In this document: positions 36,552 to 45,623 of the stretch, piece after piece
Position numbering within the stretch: the first letter of the stretch is position 1
Layout: each line of letters begins with the position of its first letter
Assembly: GCF_900115775.1 (NCBI RefSeq)
Contig: NZ_FOXS01000001.1
Coordinates: 248,001 to 312,000, forward strand
Length of the DNA stretch: 64,000 bases
Origin: Hymenobacter arizonensis
GTDB taxonomy: Bacteria; Bacteroidota; Bacteroidia; Cytophagales; Hymenobacteraceae
Direction of reading: 5' to 3'
Made by a program: the position numbers and the translations under genes
Notes under the pieces: model-generated
The model's database searches: none
What the model was told of the DNA's origin: nothing
What the model saw: only the letters and a program-made list of their open reading frames with translations

Positions 36552-38339
36552 CTACGCCTCGCTCTCCAGAATAAGCTGCCTCCGGTAGCGGGCCAGAATG
36601 GCCGACTTCAAAATGAAGCCTAGGTAGCGGCCATCTTCCTCGCACACCGGCAGGGCCCAGGCCCCTTGCCGGTCAAGTTGAGAAAGGGTATGTTCCAGGT
36701 CATCATTGGGGCCCACCACGGCCGGGGCGGGCTTCATCAGCTCGCTTACCTTGGTGGTGGTGTAGTGGGCATCGTCAAAAAGGGCATCACGCACTGTATC
36801 AAGGCTGACTACCCCAAGCAGGCGGCCACCGGCGGCCACCACCGGAAAGAGGTTGCGCGAAGAATGGCGGAAGATTTCGACCAGTTCGCCGAGCGTGGTG
36901 CTGGGCCTCACGGGAATAAAGTCGGTTTCGAGGAGCTTGCGCGGGTCCAACTGGGCCAGCAAGCCGCGGTCACGGTTTGCGTATACGTCCACGCCGCGGG
37001 CAGTGAGCTTACGGGTGTAAACTGAGTAAGGCTCGAAGTATTTGGTAATAAGGTAAGATGAGCTGCTCACCAACATCAGGGGTACGAACAGGGCGTAACC
37101 ACCCGTGATTTCGGCAATCAGGAAGATGGCGGTGAGAGGAGCGTGGATGACGCCCGCCAGCGTGCCGGCCATGCCTAGTACCACAAAGTGCACCTCGGGG
37201 ATATAAGTCAGGCCGCTCAGGTTGATGAGCCGGGCAAAGAAAAAGCCGGCCAGCGCCCCCGCAAATAGCGACGAGCCAAACATGCCACCATTGCCGCCGC
37301 TGCCCACCGTGATGCTGGTAGCCACCACTTTAAGTAGTAAGCTGAAGAGAACCAGTACCAGCAGCAGCCAGGGGTTATCATCCTGATAAACCGAGAAGAT
37401 ACTGCCATCGGTGAGGCGCTCAGCGTGGCCGCTCAGCAGCAATTCCACGGTATTATAGCCCTCGCCATAAAGAGTCGGGAAGAAGAAGATAAGGATGCCG
37501 AGCGTGGTGCCGCCCAGCAGCACTTTGCGCCAGTCGAGGCCCGGCCACCGGTCAAAAAAGCGTTCGAACCAGTGGTAGGTTCGAATCATGTACACCGAAA
37601 AAACCGCTGTGAACAAGCCTAGCAGCACGTAGAATGGCACGGCATCGACGGGCCAGCTGGTGGTGATGAGCACGAAGGGCTGCCCGACGTACAGCGCTTT
37701 GGAAATTACCGTGGCGGTGGCCGAGGAAATCAGCAGCGGAATGAAATACTGCGCCGGCAACTCCAACAATATGGTCTCAACGGCGAACAGCACGCCGGCA
37801 ATGGGCGAGTTAAAGATGGCCGCCACGCCCGCCGCCGCGCCGCAGCCCGTGAGCAGGCGCCGCCGCCGCCGGTCCACGTGCAGCACCCGGCCGATGTTGG
37901 AGCCCAAGGCGGCCCCAGTTACGGAAATCGGGGCCTCGGTACCGGCCGAGCCACCGAAGCTGACCGTGAGGAAGGCCGTAATCATCTGAGAATACAGCTT
38001 GGAGCGGGGCACGATGCTGTTCTCCCGGGCGGTGCTGTAGATAATCGGCCCTATGCCCCGGCCCAGCTGCCCGCCCAGCAAATATTTCGTAACCAGCACC
38101 GTGAGCGTGATGCCGATGATGGGATAAACCGACAAGGCAAATACCCGCTGCGGTTCCGAAATAGCCCCTTGCAGAAGGTTGACCTGCGCCCGGATAGCTG
38201 TCTTGAGCAATACCGCCGCCAAACCCGCTCCGATGCCCACCAAAATGCTCAGGAAGAGCATGTACATCCGCTCGCTGACGTGGCGGGCCCGCCAAACCAG
38301 CAGCGGGCGCAACAATCGGTGGACGGCGTGATGAGGCAT
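36552..38339 (-). CDS. ClC chloride channel/transporter with CBS domains
   Basis: A 595-residue membrane protein of the ClC family fused to two C-terminal CBS domains. Selectivity motifs are GSAGTEAPISVTGAALGS, where the Glu is the probable proton/gating glutamate, GCGAAAGVAAIFNSPIAGVLFAVE, and GSGGNGGMFGSSLFAGALAG. The CBS pair (LLETDFIPVRPSTTLGELVEIF and VSELMKPAPAVVGPNDDLEHTL) would sense adenine nucleotides. I chose the ATG at 38339; an upstream TTG at 38348 is less likely. It ends near the nested repeat at 36404-36519. Confidence 0.93.
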   Translation of the reverse strand: MPHHAVHRLLRPLLVWRARHVSERMYMLFLSILVGIGAGLAAVLLKTAIRAQVNLLQGAISEPQRVFALSVYPIIGITLTVLVTKYLLGGQLGRGIGPIIYSTARENSIVPRSKLYSQMITAFLTVSFGGSAGTEAPISVTGAALGSNIGRVLHVDRRRRRLLTGCGAAAGVAAIFNSPIAGVLFAVETILLELPAQYFIPLLISSATATVISKALYVGQPFVLITTSWPVDAVPFYVLLGLFTAVFSVYMIRTYHWFERFFDRWPGLDWRKVLLGGTTLGILIFFFPTLYGEGYNTVELLLSGHAERLTDGSIFSVYQDDNPWLLLVLVLFSLLLKVVATSITVGSGGNGGMFGSSLFAGALAGFFFARLINLSGLTYIPEVHFVVLGMAGTLAGVIHAPLTAIFLIAEITGGYALFVPLMLVSSSSYLITKYFEPYSVYTRKLTARGVDVYANRDRGLLAQLDPRKLLETDFIPVRPSTTLGELVEIFRHSSRNLFPVVAAGGRLLGVVSLDTVRDALFDDAHYTTTKVSELMKPAPAVVGPNDDLEHTLSQLDRQGAWALPVCEEDGRYLGFILKSAILARYRRQLILESEA

Positions 38340-38382
38340 GGGCAACAACGGCAGGTTAACGCATTAATCAGCAACGCAAAAA

Positions 38383-38461
38383 TCGGGCGGGCGGATGCTG
38401 GCTCAGGCAAAAGCTCGGTGAACCCACCAAAATTCACGCCGAATCCATCCCGCCCGCCCGA
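38383..38461 (-). terminator. Terminator after the cytosine deaminase gene
   Basis: TCGGGCGGGCGGAT (38383-38396) pairs with the near-complementary CCCGCCCGCCCGA ending at 38461. On the minus strand the stem is followed by TTTTTG. The loop contains a smaller GGTGAACCCACC pairing. Confidence 0.75.
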
Positions 38462-38468
38462 ACCTGGG

Positions 38469-38930
38469 TTATAATTCCATGATGTCTTCGTTCCAGAGCG
38501 TGGGCTCGGCCTCTATGAACTCATTCATCATATCCACGCACTCCTGCAGGTCGAGGTCGACCACTTCCACGCCGTGGCTTTCGAGGAAAGCGCGCGACTC
38601 GCCAAACGTGCGCGACTCGCCCACCATCACCTTCGGGATTTTGAATTGCACGATGGTGCCGGCGCACATGTAGCAGGGCATCAGGGTGGTGTAGATTACG
38701 GTGTCGCGGTAAGTGCGCTGGCGGCCGGCATTCGTTAAGCAGTCCATTTCGCCGTGCTTAATGGCAGAATCTTCCTGCACGCGCTTGTTGTGCCCGCGGC
38801 CCACAATCTTGCCGTCGCGGATGAGCACCGAGCCGATGGGAATGCCCCCTTGCGACCGGCCCAGGCGGGCTTCGTCGATGGCGGCTTGCATGAATTCATC
38901 TTTGTTAGGGGTGGGATTAGACGTCGACAT
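38469..38930 (-). CDS. Yeast-type (Fcy1-like) cytosine deaminase
   Basis: A 153-residue zinc deaminase. The zinc site is HGE (KHGEMDCLTNAGR) plus PCxxC (TLMPCYMCAGTIVQF). Beyond these general CDA-fold motifs, the C-terminus IPKVMVGESRTFGESRAFLESHGVEVVDLDLQECVDMMNEFIEAEPTLWNEDI matches fungal cytosine deaminase Fcy1 (158 residues) much better than tRNA adenosine deaminase TadA or E. coli CodA. It would convert cytosine to uracil plus ammonia for pyrimidine salvage; guanine or other substrates are possible. I chose the ATG at 38930 over 38969. A -7 box lies upstream. Confidence 0.87.
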   Translation of the reverse strand: MSTSNPTPNKDEFMQAAIDEARLGRSQGGIPIGSVLIRDGKIVGRGHNKRVQEDSAIKHGEMDCLTNAGRQRTYRDTVIYTTLMPCYMCAGTIVQFKIPKVMVGESRTFGESRAFLESHGVEVVDLDLQECVDMMNEFIEAEPTLWNEDIMEL

Positions 38931-38958
38931 ATAGAGGATAGTAAAAAAAGCGAGACGG

Positions 38959-38966
38959 CAAAGGTA
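38959..38966 (-). promoter_or_regulatory. -7 box for the cytosine deaminase
   Basis: TACCTTTG on the minus strand, 28 bases before the ATG. A TTG about 23 bases further upstream could be the -33 element. Confidence 0.6.
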
Positions 38967-39050
38967 CAATTGAAGCTAGGCTGGCGCTTCAACGCAACCG
39001 TCCTTTGAAAGGCATAATGGTGGAGTCGCGCATCAATAATTTATTTTCAG

Positions 39051-40067
39051 TTAAGGCACCCGCTGCAGGTATATCAAGGTGGTCACGTAGGGGCGTTGGG
39101 GCGTGTACTTGTCGTTAACTAAAAAGTAGCCGCCTCGGTACGCCGCAATGCCTTCCCAGTTGTAGCCCCAGTACTGTTCCGGAAACTCCCACAGGGGGCG
39201 CCACGTGAATTTCTTTCCCTTCCACTCAAGGTCCAGCAGGCGAGAGTAGCTTCGATACGTTCCGTTCTGCTGAATTAGCTTGGCATTGTCAAGGTCGCCG
39301 GCAGGTGTCCGATATACCGCGTCGTCGCCCCCGCCCTGAAAGAAATAGTTGATGGCGGTGAAGTGGTTTTTCTTTCCGGCGGTGACATCGGTGAGGCGGA
39401 AGGGGAGTTGCGCCACCTGCCGCTTACGGGGCGTGCGGAAGGATGTCCGCTGCCGCTTGTTGAACTCGTAGGCGTAATTGTTGCCCGGGAAGGAGTTGTA
39501 TTCAAAGAAGGCAAACAAGCGCTTGCCCGATTTAGCCAGGGCTTCGAAGCCAGCATTGTAGATATGAGAACCATCGGCGGCAACGGGCTTGGGGAGCGGT
39601 ACGCAGAAGGCGGTGTCGAGGACCACCGCGTCCCCGCGCAAGGCGCCTTTGAGTAAGTAGCCGTTGGGGGAGGGGGTGTCGGTTTCCACGGTGAGGTACA
39701 CCACCTCGCCGTCGATGAGCAGCGCTTCGAGCCCTTCGTAGCGCTGCCCCGCCGCATTGATTTTGGCTTGGAGCACCGCCAAATTCAACAAGGACAGTTT
39801 CTGGAACGGCAGGGCATACGTTGAGTCCGTAAGCTGCCGGTCCACATCGGTGAGTGACACGGCGTACAGCTTTCCTTCGGCGTGGTCTTGCAGCCGGCTT
39901 TCCGACATGAGAAACAACGTGCCCGTGCTGATGAAGAGCCCGGAGAATTGGTTGTCAGCCGACGCTACCTCCTTGGGAAGCGTTATCCGACGAAGGGTAA
40001 ACTGCGGTTGCTGGGCGAAGACGGGCAGGAGGGAGCAGCCGAGCAAAAACGTGAATAGGAACTTCAT
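39051..40067 (-). CDS. Exported protein of unknown function
   Basis: A 338-residue secreted protein with signal peptide MKFLFTFLLGCSLLPVFAQ. The body alternates short beta-type strands, such as NQFSGLFISTGTLFLMSES, RYEGLEALLIDGEVVYLTVETD and YWGYNWEGIAAYRGGYFLVND. This suggests a beta-propeller related to esterase-like phytase or SdiA-regulated proteins, but I cannot assign a family. I chose the ATG at 40067 because the open frame continues upstream through a repeat element and has no similarity there. Confidence 0.7.
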   Translation of the reverse strand: MKFLFTFLLGCSLLPVFAQQPQFTLRRITLPKEVASADNQFSGLFISTGTLFLMSESRLQDHAEGKLYAVSLTDVDRQLTDSTYALPFQKLSLLNLAVLQAKINAAGQRYEGLEALLIDGEVVYLTVETDTPSPNGYLLKGALRGDAVVLDTAFCVPLPKPVAADGSHIYNAGFEALAKSGKRLFAFFEYNSFPGNNYAYEFNKRQRTSFRTPRKRQVAQLPFRLTDVTAGKKNHFTAINYFFQGGGDDAVYRTPAGDLDNAKLIQQNGTYRSYSRLLDLEWKGKKFTWRPLWEFPEQYWGYNWEGIAAYRGGYFLVNDKYTPQRPYVTTLIYLQRVP

Positions 40068-40280
40068 TACCTCTGGTTTGCCGCCGTTATTTCTCATGAT
40101 AGTATCTCGCTCCGGACTCATACGCGACGCGCATCTGCTGTTCCACTTCCCTCTGCACCAAGTTCGGGATGACCCTACGCGCGCCACGCCGCGTAGTGCC
40201 ATGCTAACTCCAAATCTGCGTTCAGTTCCTGTGTTCAGTGCGCACTGTATTTGATTTGATTGCTGCAGTTCGTCCGGGCT

Positions 40281-40313
40281 TGATAAGGTCCTTCGCAAGC
40301 TCAGGATGACAGA
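40281..40313. repeat. Solo arm of the 8393-8503 inverted repeat
   Basis: Thirty-three bases match the right arm of the 37-bp element at 8467-8503, without the opposite arm nearby. It lies just downstream of the AddB-like nuclease stop, a probable decayed copy. Confidence 0.85.
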
Positions 40314-40324
40314 GGGAGTAAGGT

Positions 40325-43318
40325 TTAGCGGGCGCAGATGCCTTGATAGGGGCAGTGCTCGCACTTTTTCAAATCGTCGGTTTTGCGAATGGGCTCCGTG
40401 GGGTCCAAAATTCGCAGTACAATTTTACTCACCAATTCCTCGGAAACCCGGATAAAGTCTTCTCCGTTTGGGGTCAGAAAGCTTAAGTCAGCCGAAAGCA
40501 AGCCTTTGTCCAGGTTGCGCATCGACACGATGGCGGTGTTTTCTGTTTCGCGCTTTTCGGTGCTGGCCAGCATGAGGCGGTAGAGCCAGAGTTGGCGCAC
40601 TTTGTCGGCGCTGGACGTGGTCTCCCAAAGCAGGCGCTCGGTGGCTTCAGCGGGCGTGAGCTTGCCGCGGTTGCTCAGGTTGAGGTCGTTGGCTTCGACG
40701 AGGCCAGTTTTGTAGTCTACCACGCGCAGGCGGCCGTCGGGCAGCTGGTCCACCCGGTCGGCTTTGCCGAAGAGGCGCACAGCCAGCTTGCCCGAGCCGG
40801 GCACGTCGACAAACACCGTGGCGGCCAGGTCTTTCTCCAGGCTGAAGAGGCGCAGTGGCAGGCCTTCGCTCTTTTCCAGCCCTTCGAGGTAGCGGGTGAT
40901 GAGGCGCACCGCCACTTGGCCGTACACGTGGTTTAGGCCTTCGTCGGGGCGGGCGTGCTTATCGGTTTCTTCTTGGCGCAGGGCCTTGCGCACTTCCTCG
41001 GGCACTTGATTTAGAAGCTCCGGAATGTCGGCGGCCGTAATGGGCCGGGCCTGCTGCTCGAAAGGCATCATCAGGTTCTCCAAAGCCGCGTGCACCATGG
41101 TGCCGAAACTGCCGGCTTCCAGGGTTTCTTCCACGGCCTCGTTTTCATGGAAGCGGGCCACTTTGGAGAAATAAAAACGCAGGGAGCACGCCAGGAAATC
41201 GTTGAGGCGGGAAGGCGAGATGTTGCGTTCTAGCACCCCGCGCAGAGCCGAGAGCATTTCCTCATCTTTCTCTAGAATGAGGTCGCCTTCGTAAGGGTCA
41301 ACCCGAACTTCAGTATCGGGGCCGGCTACGGTTACGGTCAGGTCCTCCAGTGTCAGCTGCGGGTTTTGGGGCAACAAGTCGTTCTGCAGCTGCAGCAGGA
41401 AACGGCTGCGCTCCCCGCTTTTGATGCCCTCGGCGCCGGGCAGCACGTGCACCAGGTCGACGCGTTGGGCACGCTGCAGCAGGCGCCAGAAGTTGTAAGC
41501 CGTGATGGCTTCGGCATCGGCGTAGGTAGGCAGCTTGAACTCCTGCAGCACGTCGTAAGGAAACAGTGACTGCTGCTTCTTAGGTGCTGGCAGCACGCCT
41601 TCGTTGCAGCTCAGGATAATGACGTGGTCGAAGTCCAGGGCCCGGGTTTCCAGCAGGCCCATCACCTGCACATCGGCCAGGGGCTCGCCGCTGAAGGGCA
41701 GGCGGGTACGGCCCATCTGCTCATACAGAAAGCGCCGGAATGAGCGCACCGACAGGCGCTGCTCGCGGCAGTCGAATGCCGAGTCGAGCTGCTTAATCAG
41801 CGTATAGAACAGGTACAGGTACTCGGCCTCGATGCCGGATTGCTTGTCGGAATATACCTGCTTCAGCAAGTCAATCAGCGTGTGGCAGGCGGCAATGATG
41901 TCGTCGCAGTTGTTCCAGGTCTTGAATAGGGCCTCGATAATGGGGTGGTGCGAGCCCAGTTTCAGCAGTTCGCTGGCGGGCAGCAGCACGGCGTTGAGGC
42001 GCACAATTTCGCGGCACACGTGGTCGAGCACGCCGTGGTACTGGGGCTGGTCGGGCTGGCGGTCGAGCCACTGCTGGTAGCGCCGCAGGAAGGGGTGGCC
42101 CAGCAGTTTGGTCACGGCCAGGTGATGGTAGCGGGGCACGCCGTAGCCGGTTTCGGCGCTGCCTTCCCGGATGCCGGTTAGGTGCACCTCAAACAGCAAA
42201 TCGACCAGGTTGAACAGGGGCGTGGCCTGGAAGCTCAGGCCCATGGTCACGTTGTAGTCGGGCACCTCGTCGGGCGGCAGGCCGTGCAGTACGGGCAGCA
42301 GCAGGGTCTCGTCGGGCAGCACCACGGCCACCGACGAATCGGGGTACCGGCGGCGGGCTTCGGCCAGGAGCTGGCCGGCCAGCTTGCCCTGCATGCTGGG
42401 GTTGGCCACGCCCAGGTAGCGCACGTGGTGGGGCTGGCCGCGCAGCCATTCCACGCCGCCGCCCATGTTCTCGCGCGGCAGGTTCCAGCTTTTAAAATAG
42501 CGCCGCAGGTGCTGGCCGGCCCGGTTGGGCGAGGCCTCTTCCAGGTAAAACGGGTCGCCATCGAAGCGCACTTCGGCCCGCCCAACCCCAATGAGCAGGC
42601 GGATGAGCTTTTCCTCGGACTTCGACAAGTTGCCTAGGCCCACAAACACGTGGCGCGCCACTTCGGGCTCGGCGGGGTCCTGGATGCGCTTTTCCATTTT
42701 CTCCACGGCCATGCGGTAGGCCAAGCCGGGGTAGGCGAGGTGGTTGGCCAGCATGCGGCGCTTCAGCTCGCGGTATACTTTTTCGAGCTGGTCCCAGAAG
42801 CTGAACGAGTGCGCGGCGGCCTTGCTTTTTTCGGGCAGGGCCTCGAGGTCCCAGCGCTCCAGGGCCTTGGCCTGGCTCAGGTACTCAAACACCTTGCGGG
42901 TGGGCGCCAGGTTTTGGTCGAGGTTGGAAAAGTCACTCAGCAGCAGCCCCGCCCAGCCCACAAATCGGTCGAAGTCGAGGCTGGTGTCGATGTTTTTAAG
43001 GATGTCGAACAGCAGCAGCTGCAGGGCAATGGGCTCCTCCACCTGCACACCCGCCAGCTCCACCATGTAGTCTTCCATGGCGGCCACGCGCGGGGCCCAC
43101 AGCGGGGCGCCCATGGGCAGGGCCAGGGCCAGCTCATTCTTAAGATACACCACCGCGCGCCGGGTGGGCACTACTACTATTATATCAGACAGCTCATCGA
43201 GCGGGCCGGAACCGTAGCGGTCCAGCAGCTCGCGGGCGGTGGCGGCCAGGAAGGAAATAGGAGCCGTGATGGGCGAATCGGAAACAGAAATCGGAGCGGA
43301 AGCAGACGGGGCAGGCAT
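40325..43318 (-). CDS. AddB/RecB-like PD-(D/E)XK nuclease with Fe-S cluster motif
   Basis: A 997-residue protein of the AddB-like family of inactivated helicase plus nuclease proteins in DNA end processing. The N-terminal part has SDIIVVVPTRRAVVYLKNEL and other degenerate helicase blocks. The C-terminal nuclease has GTMVHAALENLM, LFGKADRVDQLPDG and VVDYKTG (D868, K870). Cys residues C711, C986, C989 and C995 (FLACSLRF and CEHCPYQGIC) have the spacing of the AddB-type 4Fe-4S staple. An AddA/RecB-like helicase partner would be expected but is not adjacent. The start at 43318 is near a TATCTTTA box. Confidence 0.87.
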   Translation of the reverse strand: MPAPSASAPISVSDSPITAPISFLAATARELLDRYGSGPLDELSDIIVVVPTRRAVVYLKNELALALPMGAPLWAPRVAAMEDYMVELAGVQVEEPIALQLLLFDILKNIDTSLDFDRFVGWAGLLLSDFSNLDQNLAPTRKVFEYLSQAKALERWDLEALPEKSKAAAHSFSFWDQLEKVYRELKRRMLANHLAYPGLAYRMAVEKMEKRIQDPAEPEVARHVFVGLGNLSKSEEKLIRLLIGVGRAEVRFDGDPFYLEEASPNRAGQHLRRYFKSWNLPRENMGGGVEWLRGQPHHVRYLGVANPSMQGKLAGQLLAEARRRYPDSSVAVVLPDETLLLPVLHGLPPDEVPDYNVTMGLSFQATPLFNLVDLLFEVHLTGIREGSAETGYGVPRYHHLAVTKLLGHPFLRRYQQWLDRQPDQPQYHGVLDHVCREIVRLNAVLLPASELLKLGSHHPIIEALFKTWNNCDDIIAACHTLIDLLKQVYSDKQSGIEAEYLYLFYTLIKQLDSAFDCREQRLSVRSFRRFLYEQMGRTRLPFSGEPLADVQVMGLLETRALDFDHVIILSCNEGVLPAPKKQQSLFPYDVLQEFKLPTYADAEAITAYNFWRLLQRAQRVDLVHVLPGAEGIKSGERSRFLLQLQNDLLPQNPQLTLEDLTVTVAGPDTEVRVDPYEGDLILEKDEEMLSALRGVLERNISPSRLNDFLACSLRFYFSKVARFHENEAVEETLEAGSFGTMVHAALENLMMPFEQQARPITAADIPELLNQVPEEVRKALRQEETDKHARPDEGLNHVYGQVAVRLITRYLEGLEKSEGLPLRLFSLEKDLAATVFVDVPGSGKLAVRLFGKADRVDQLPDGRLRVVDYKTGLVEANDLNLSNRGKLTPAEATERLLWETTSSADKVRQLWLYRLMLASTEKRETENTAIVSMRNLDKGLLSADLSFLTPNGEDFIRVSEELVSKIVLRILDPTEPIRKTDDLKKCEHCPYQGICAR

Positions 43319-43422
43319 TGAGGTAAAGATACCAGAAGGGGAGCGGAGCGGGGCAGGAAAACTGGTTTAACCGGGGCTTTTGCTGCCCAAAAAACAGTTT
43401 TACACTCTCCAACACCAGTTGC

Positions 43423-43878
43423 CTACAAGGGGTGCTCCAGCCAGGGCTGCGTCTCGGAGTTGGCTACAAACTCATGCAGCAGCTCCAGCAGCTCGGGGCG
43501 GGTGTGGGGGCGCGGCACCAGCAGCCCGGGCGTGTCGGGTGGCACGTAGCTGAGCAGCTTGCGCAGGTCCAGGGCCGTGGCAACGCGAAAGCCCATGGTC
43601 CAGGTGGCAAAGCTGCGGTAAAGGCTGGAACCGTCGCTGAACACCCGGCAATTGTAGTGGCGGGGGTCGACGGAAATGCGGTTGTAGTAAAGGTTGCGTA
43701 TTTCTTGCTCCTCGCCTTCCAGCACTTGCAAAAAACGCCCGTCTGGGGTGTACAGCAATAGGCCGGTAACGTCGTGCTCCAGGTTATAAGCGCGGGATTG
43801 CCTTAGCAGAGCGTCGAGCTCCGGCGTTTCGAACGGAATAAGCGACTGGCTCTGATAAATGAGTTGGTATAAGCCCAT
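43423..43878 (-). CDS. BLUF-domain blue-light photoreceptor
   Basis: A 151-residue, single-domain BLUF protein that would sense blue light through bound FAD. The flavin hydrogen-bond network is intact: Y8 in YQLIYQS, N32 in SRAYNLEHDVTGLLLY, and Q51 in GRFLQVLEGE. The following strand FATWTMGFRV carries the Trp/Met pair involved in signal transfer. The C-terminal 45 residues are helical (RPELLELLHEFVANSE). There is no output domain, so it must act by binding a partner. No EAL, GGDEF or kinase gene is adjacent. Confidence 0.93.
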   Translation of the reverse strand: MGLYQLIYQSQSLIPFETPELDALLRQSRAYNLEHDVTGLLLYTPDGRFLQVLEGEEQEIRNLYYNRISVDPRHYNCRVFSDGSSLYRSFATWTMGFRVATALDLRKLLSYVPPDTPGLLVPRPHTRPELLELLHEFVANSETQPWLEHPL

Positions 43879-44112
43879 GGCCTCAAGGTGTTAGTTCAGC
43901 AAGGTTTGGTTTCGCACATGGCGCTAGCTAGGGGCAAAGCGCAAGGATTGGAACACCAATTTACAAAATATATAATGCATTTTACTTTAAATAGAACTTT
44001 GGTTTGAAGCAGGGTATTTTCTGGTGCTGATAGTCTTGCGCCTCCGGGCCAGATTCAGGGTTCAGCTATTCCCTTTCTGATTTTCTTTGCGAGCTCAACT
44101 GTGCCCCATACG

Positions 44113-45051
44113 ATGCGCTTACCCTTACTATTGATGTTAACTACTGGCCTGCTGGCGGTTTCTGCCCAGGCCCAAACCGTTCCCGCCGACAGCGCCCAGG
44201 TAACCGCGCCGCCCCCGCCGCCGCTCTGGCGCAAATCGGGCAAGACCGGCCTGGGAGTCAACGAGTCGTTGCTCAGCAGCAACTGGCGCGGCGGGGGCGT
44301 CAATACCATCGGTCTCAACGCCCTGGCCAACCTGAAGGCCAACCGTAAGCTCGGCGTGCATAGCTTCGACAACGAATCGGACTTCCTGTTTGCCTTCTCC
44401 GAAACCAAGGGCCTGGGCTACCGCAAGGGCCAAGACCGCCTGTACCTCGACACGAAGTACGGCCGCGACATCAGCTCCGATTGGAACATGTTCCTATCGC
44501 TAAACCTGCTCACGCAGTTTGCCGGCGGCTTCAAGTACGACAAGGATGCCGCCGGCAACGAACGCGCCCAGCAGGTTTCCAGCTTCTTCGCGCCTGCCTT
44601 CATCACCGCGGCCTACGGCTTTGAGTACCACCCCAACCCCACGTTTCGGATTCGCCTGGCGCCCTTCGCCCCACGCCTGACGGTGGTGAACCGCGCCGAG
44701 CGATTCGTGGAAGTGCTCGGCGACACGCCCTACGGCGTGAACCCCGGCCGCACCAGCCGCTGGGAAATACTGGCTGCTCAGGTCCTGGCCGAGTACGATA
44801 AAACCCTCAGCCCCACCGTCAGCCTAAAAGCCCGCTACGTTCTGTTTGCCAACTACAGCAACTTCAACACCAAAGAAATTGACCACCGCCTCGACCTCGG
44901 CCTGACCGCCAAAGTTGGTAAGTACGTGAACGTAGCCGTCAACGGCATTGCCCTTTACGACTTCGACCAGGATGCCGGCGTGCAGTATTCGCAGGGGCTC
45001 AACATCGGTATCGCCTACGCTTTCAAGAATTTTGTGGATGAGAAGAAGTAG
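44113..45051 (+). CDS. DUF3078 exported protein
   Basis: A 312-residue protein with signal peptide MRLPLLLMLTTGLLAVSAQAQ and a Pro-rich spacer. It is followed by a DUF3078 domain: WRKSGKTGLGVNESLLSSNWRGGGVNTIGLNALANLKAN, DNESDFLFAFSETKGLGYRKGQDRLYLDTKYGRDIS and a late YVNVAVNGIALYDFDQ. Alternating aromatic beta strands suggest an outer-membrane barrel. The function is unknown. The ATG at 44113 is chosen over the GTG at 44101. Confidence 0.85.
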   Translation: MRLPLLLMLTTGLLAVSAQAQTVPADSAQVTAPPPPPLWRKSGKTGLGVNESLLSSNWRGGGVNTIGLNALANLKANRKLGVHSFDNESDFLFAFSETKGLGYRKGQDRLYLDTKYGRDISSDWNMFLSLNLLTQFAGGFKYDKDAAGNERAQQVSSFFAPAFITAAYGFEYHPNPTFRIRLAPFAPRLTVVNRAERFVEVLGDTPYGVNPGRTSRWEILAAQVLAEYDKTLSPTVSLKARYVLFANYSNFNTKEIDHRLDLGLTAKVGKYVNVAVNGIALYDFDQDAGVQYSQGLNIGIAYAFKNFVDEKK

Positions 45052-45272
45052 CGTATAAGAACCGATTTTTTTCCAAGCAAAGAGAAATTCTTAGGAGAGC
45101 TATGTAAGCAAACGACAAGACATTTAATACCGACACCAGTATGCAGTCGACCGTGTTGGTAGCGTTGCGCACGAAAGAGGAAGCCAAATCCCTGAGGAAT
45201 CGTCATCCACACCACTTCACTTTAGGAATCCAAACGTGTCAATTGGCCTACTTATGTAGAGGGTGATTCCGC

Positions 45273-45623
45273 TCAATTACCTCCACTACTTTCTGTCAGT
45301 TTCTGAATTACATCGGCTTTCAACGCCGGCAGGTGATTGTGGATAATTGCCCAAACGATGGCCTCGTTTACGTTGTCATAAGAGTGGATGAGCCGGTTGC
45401 GGAAATCCACCATTTGCTTCGTGTTGGGCAGTTTGGCGGAAGGCTCTACACGGCGCAAGTGGTTCACAGCTTCGCCAATAATGGCTAACTGGCGCTCCAC
45501 GGCACTTCTGGTTTTGAGGTCGGCTTGGTAAGCGGGGAAAGTCGGTGTATCAAGCACAAACTGGTCAATTAACTCAATGGCCCGCCGAATATCAAACAGG
45601 TATTTCTGTCCCTGTGGCGTCAT
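45273..45623 (-). CDS. hepT: HepT-like toxin (DUF86 ribonuclease)
   Basis: A 116-residue HEPN-domain protein with the catalytic RX4HXY motif R75-NRLI-H80-S-Y82. HepT proteins are RNases of the MntA/HepT toxin-antitoxin systems and are silenced when MntA AMPylates the motif tyrosine. This gene overlaps the downstream end of the mntA-like gene by 32 bases, so the antitoxin is made first. The symbol refers to the family; activity is inferred. Confidence 0.88.
   Translation of the reverse strand: MTPQGQKYLFDIRRAIELIDQFVLDTPTFPAYQADLKTRSAVERQLAIIGEAVNHLRRVEPSAKLPNTKQMVDFRNRLIHSYDNVNEAIVWAIIHNHLPALKADVIQKLTESSGGN

Noticed and set aside
40073..40364. N-terminal extension of the exported protein at 39051
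   Set aside because: The extra 99 codons run through a repeat element, and the signal peptide begins only at 40067.
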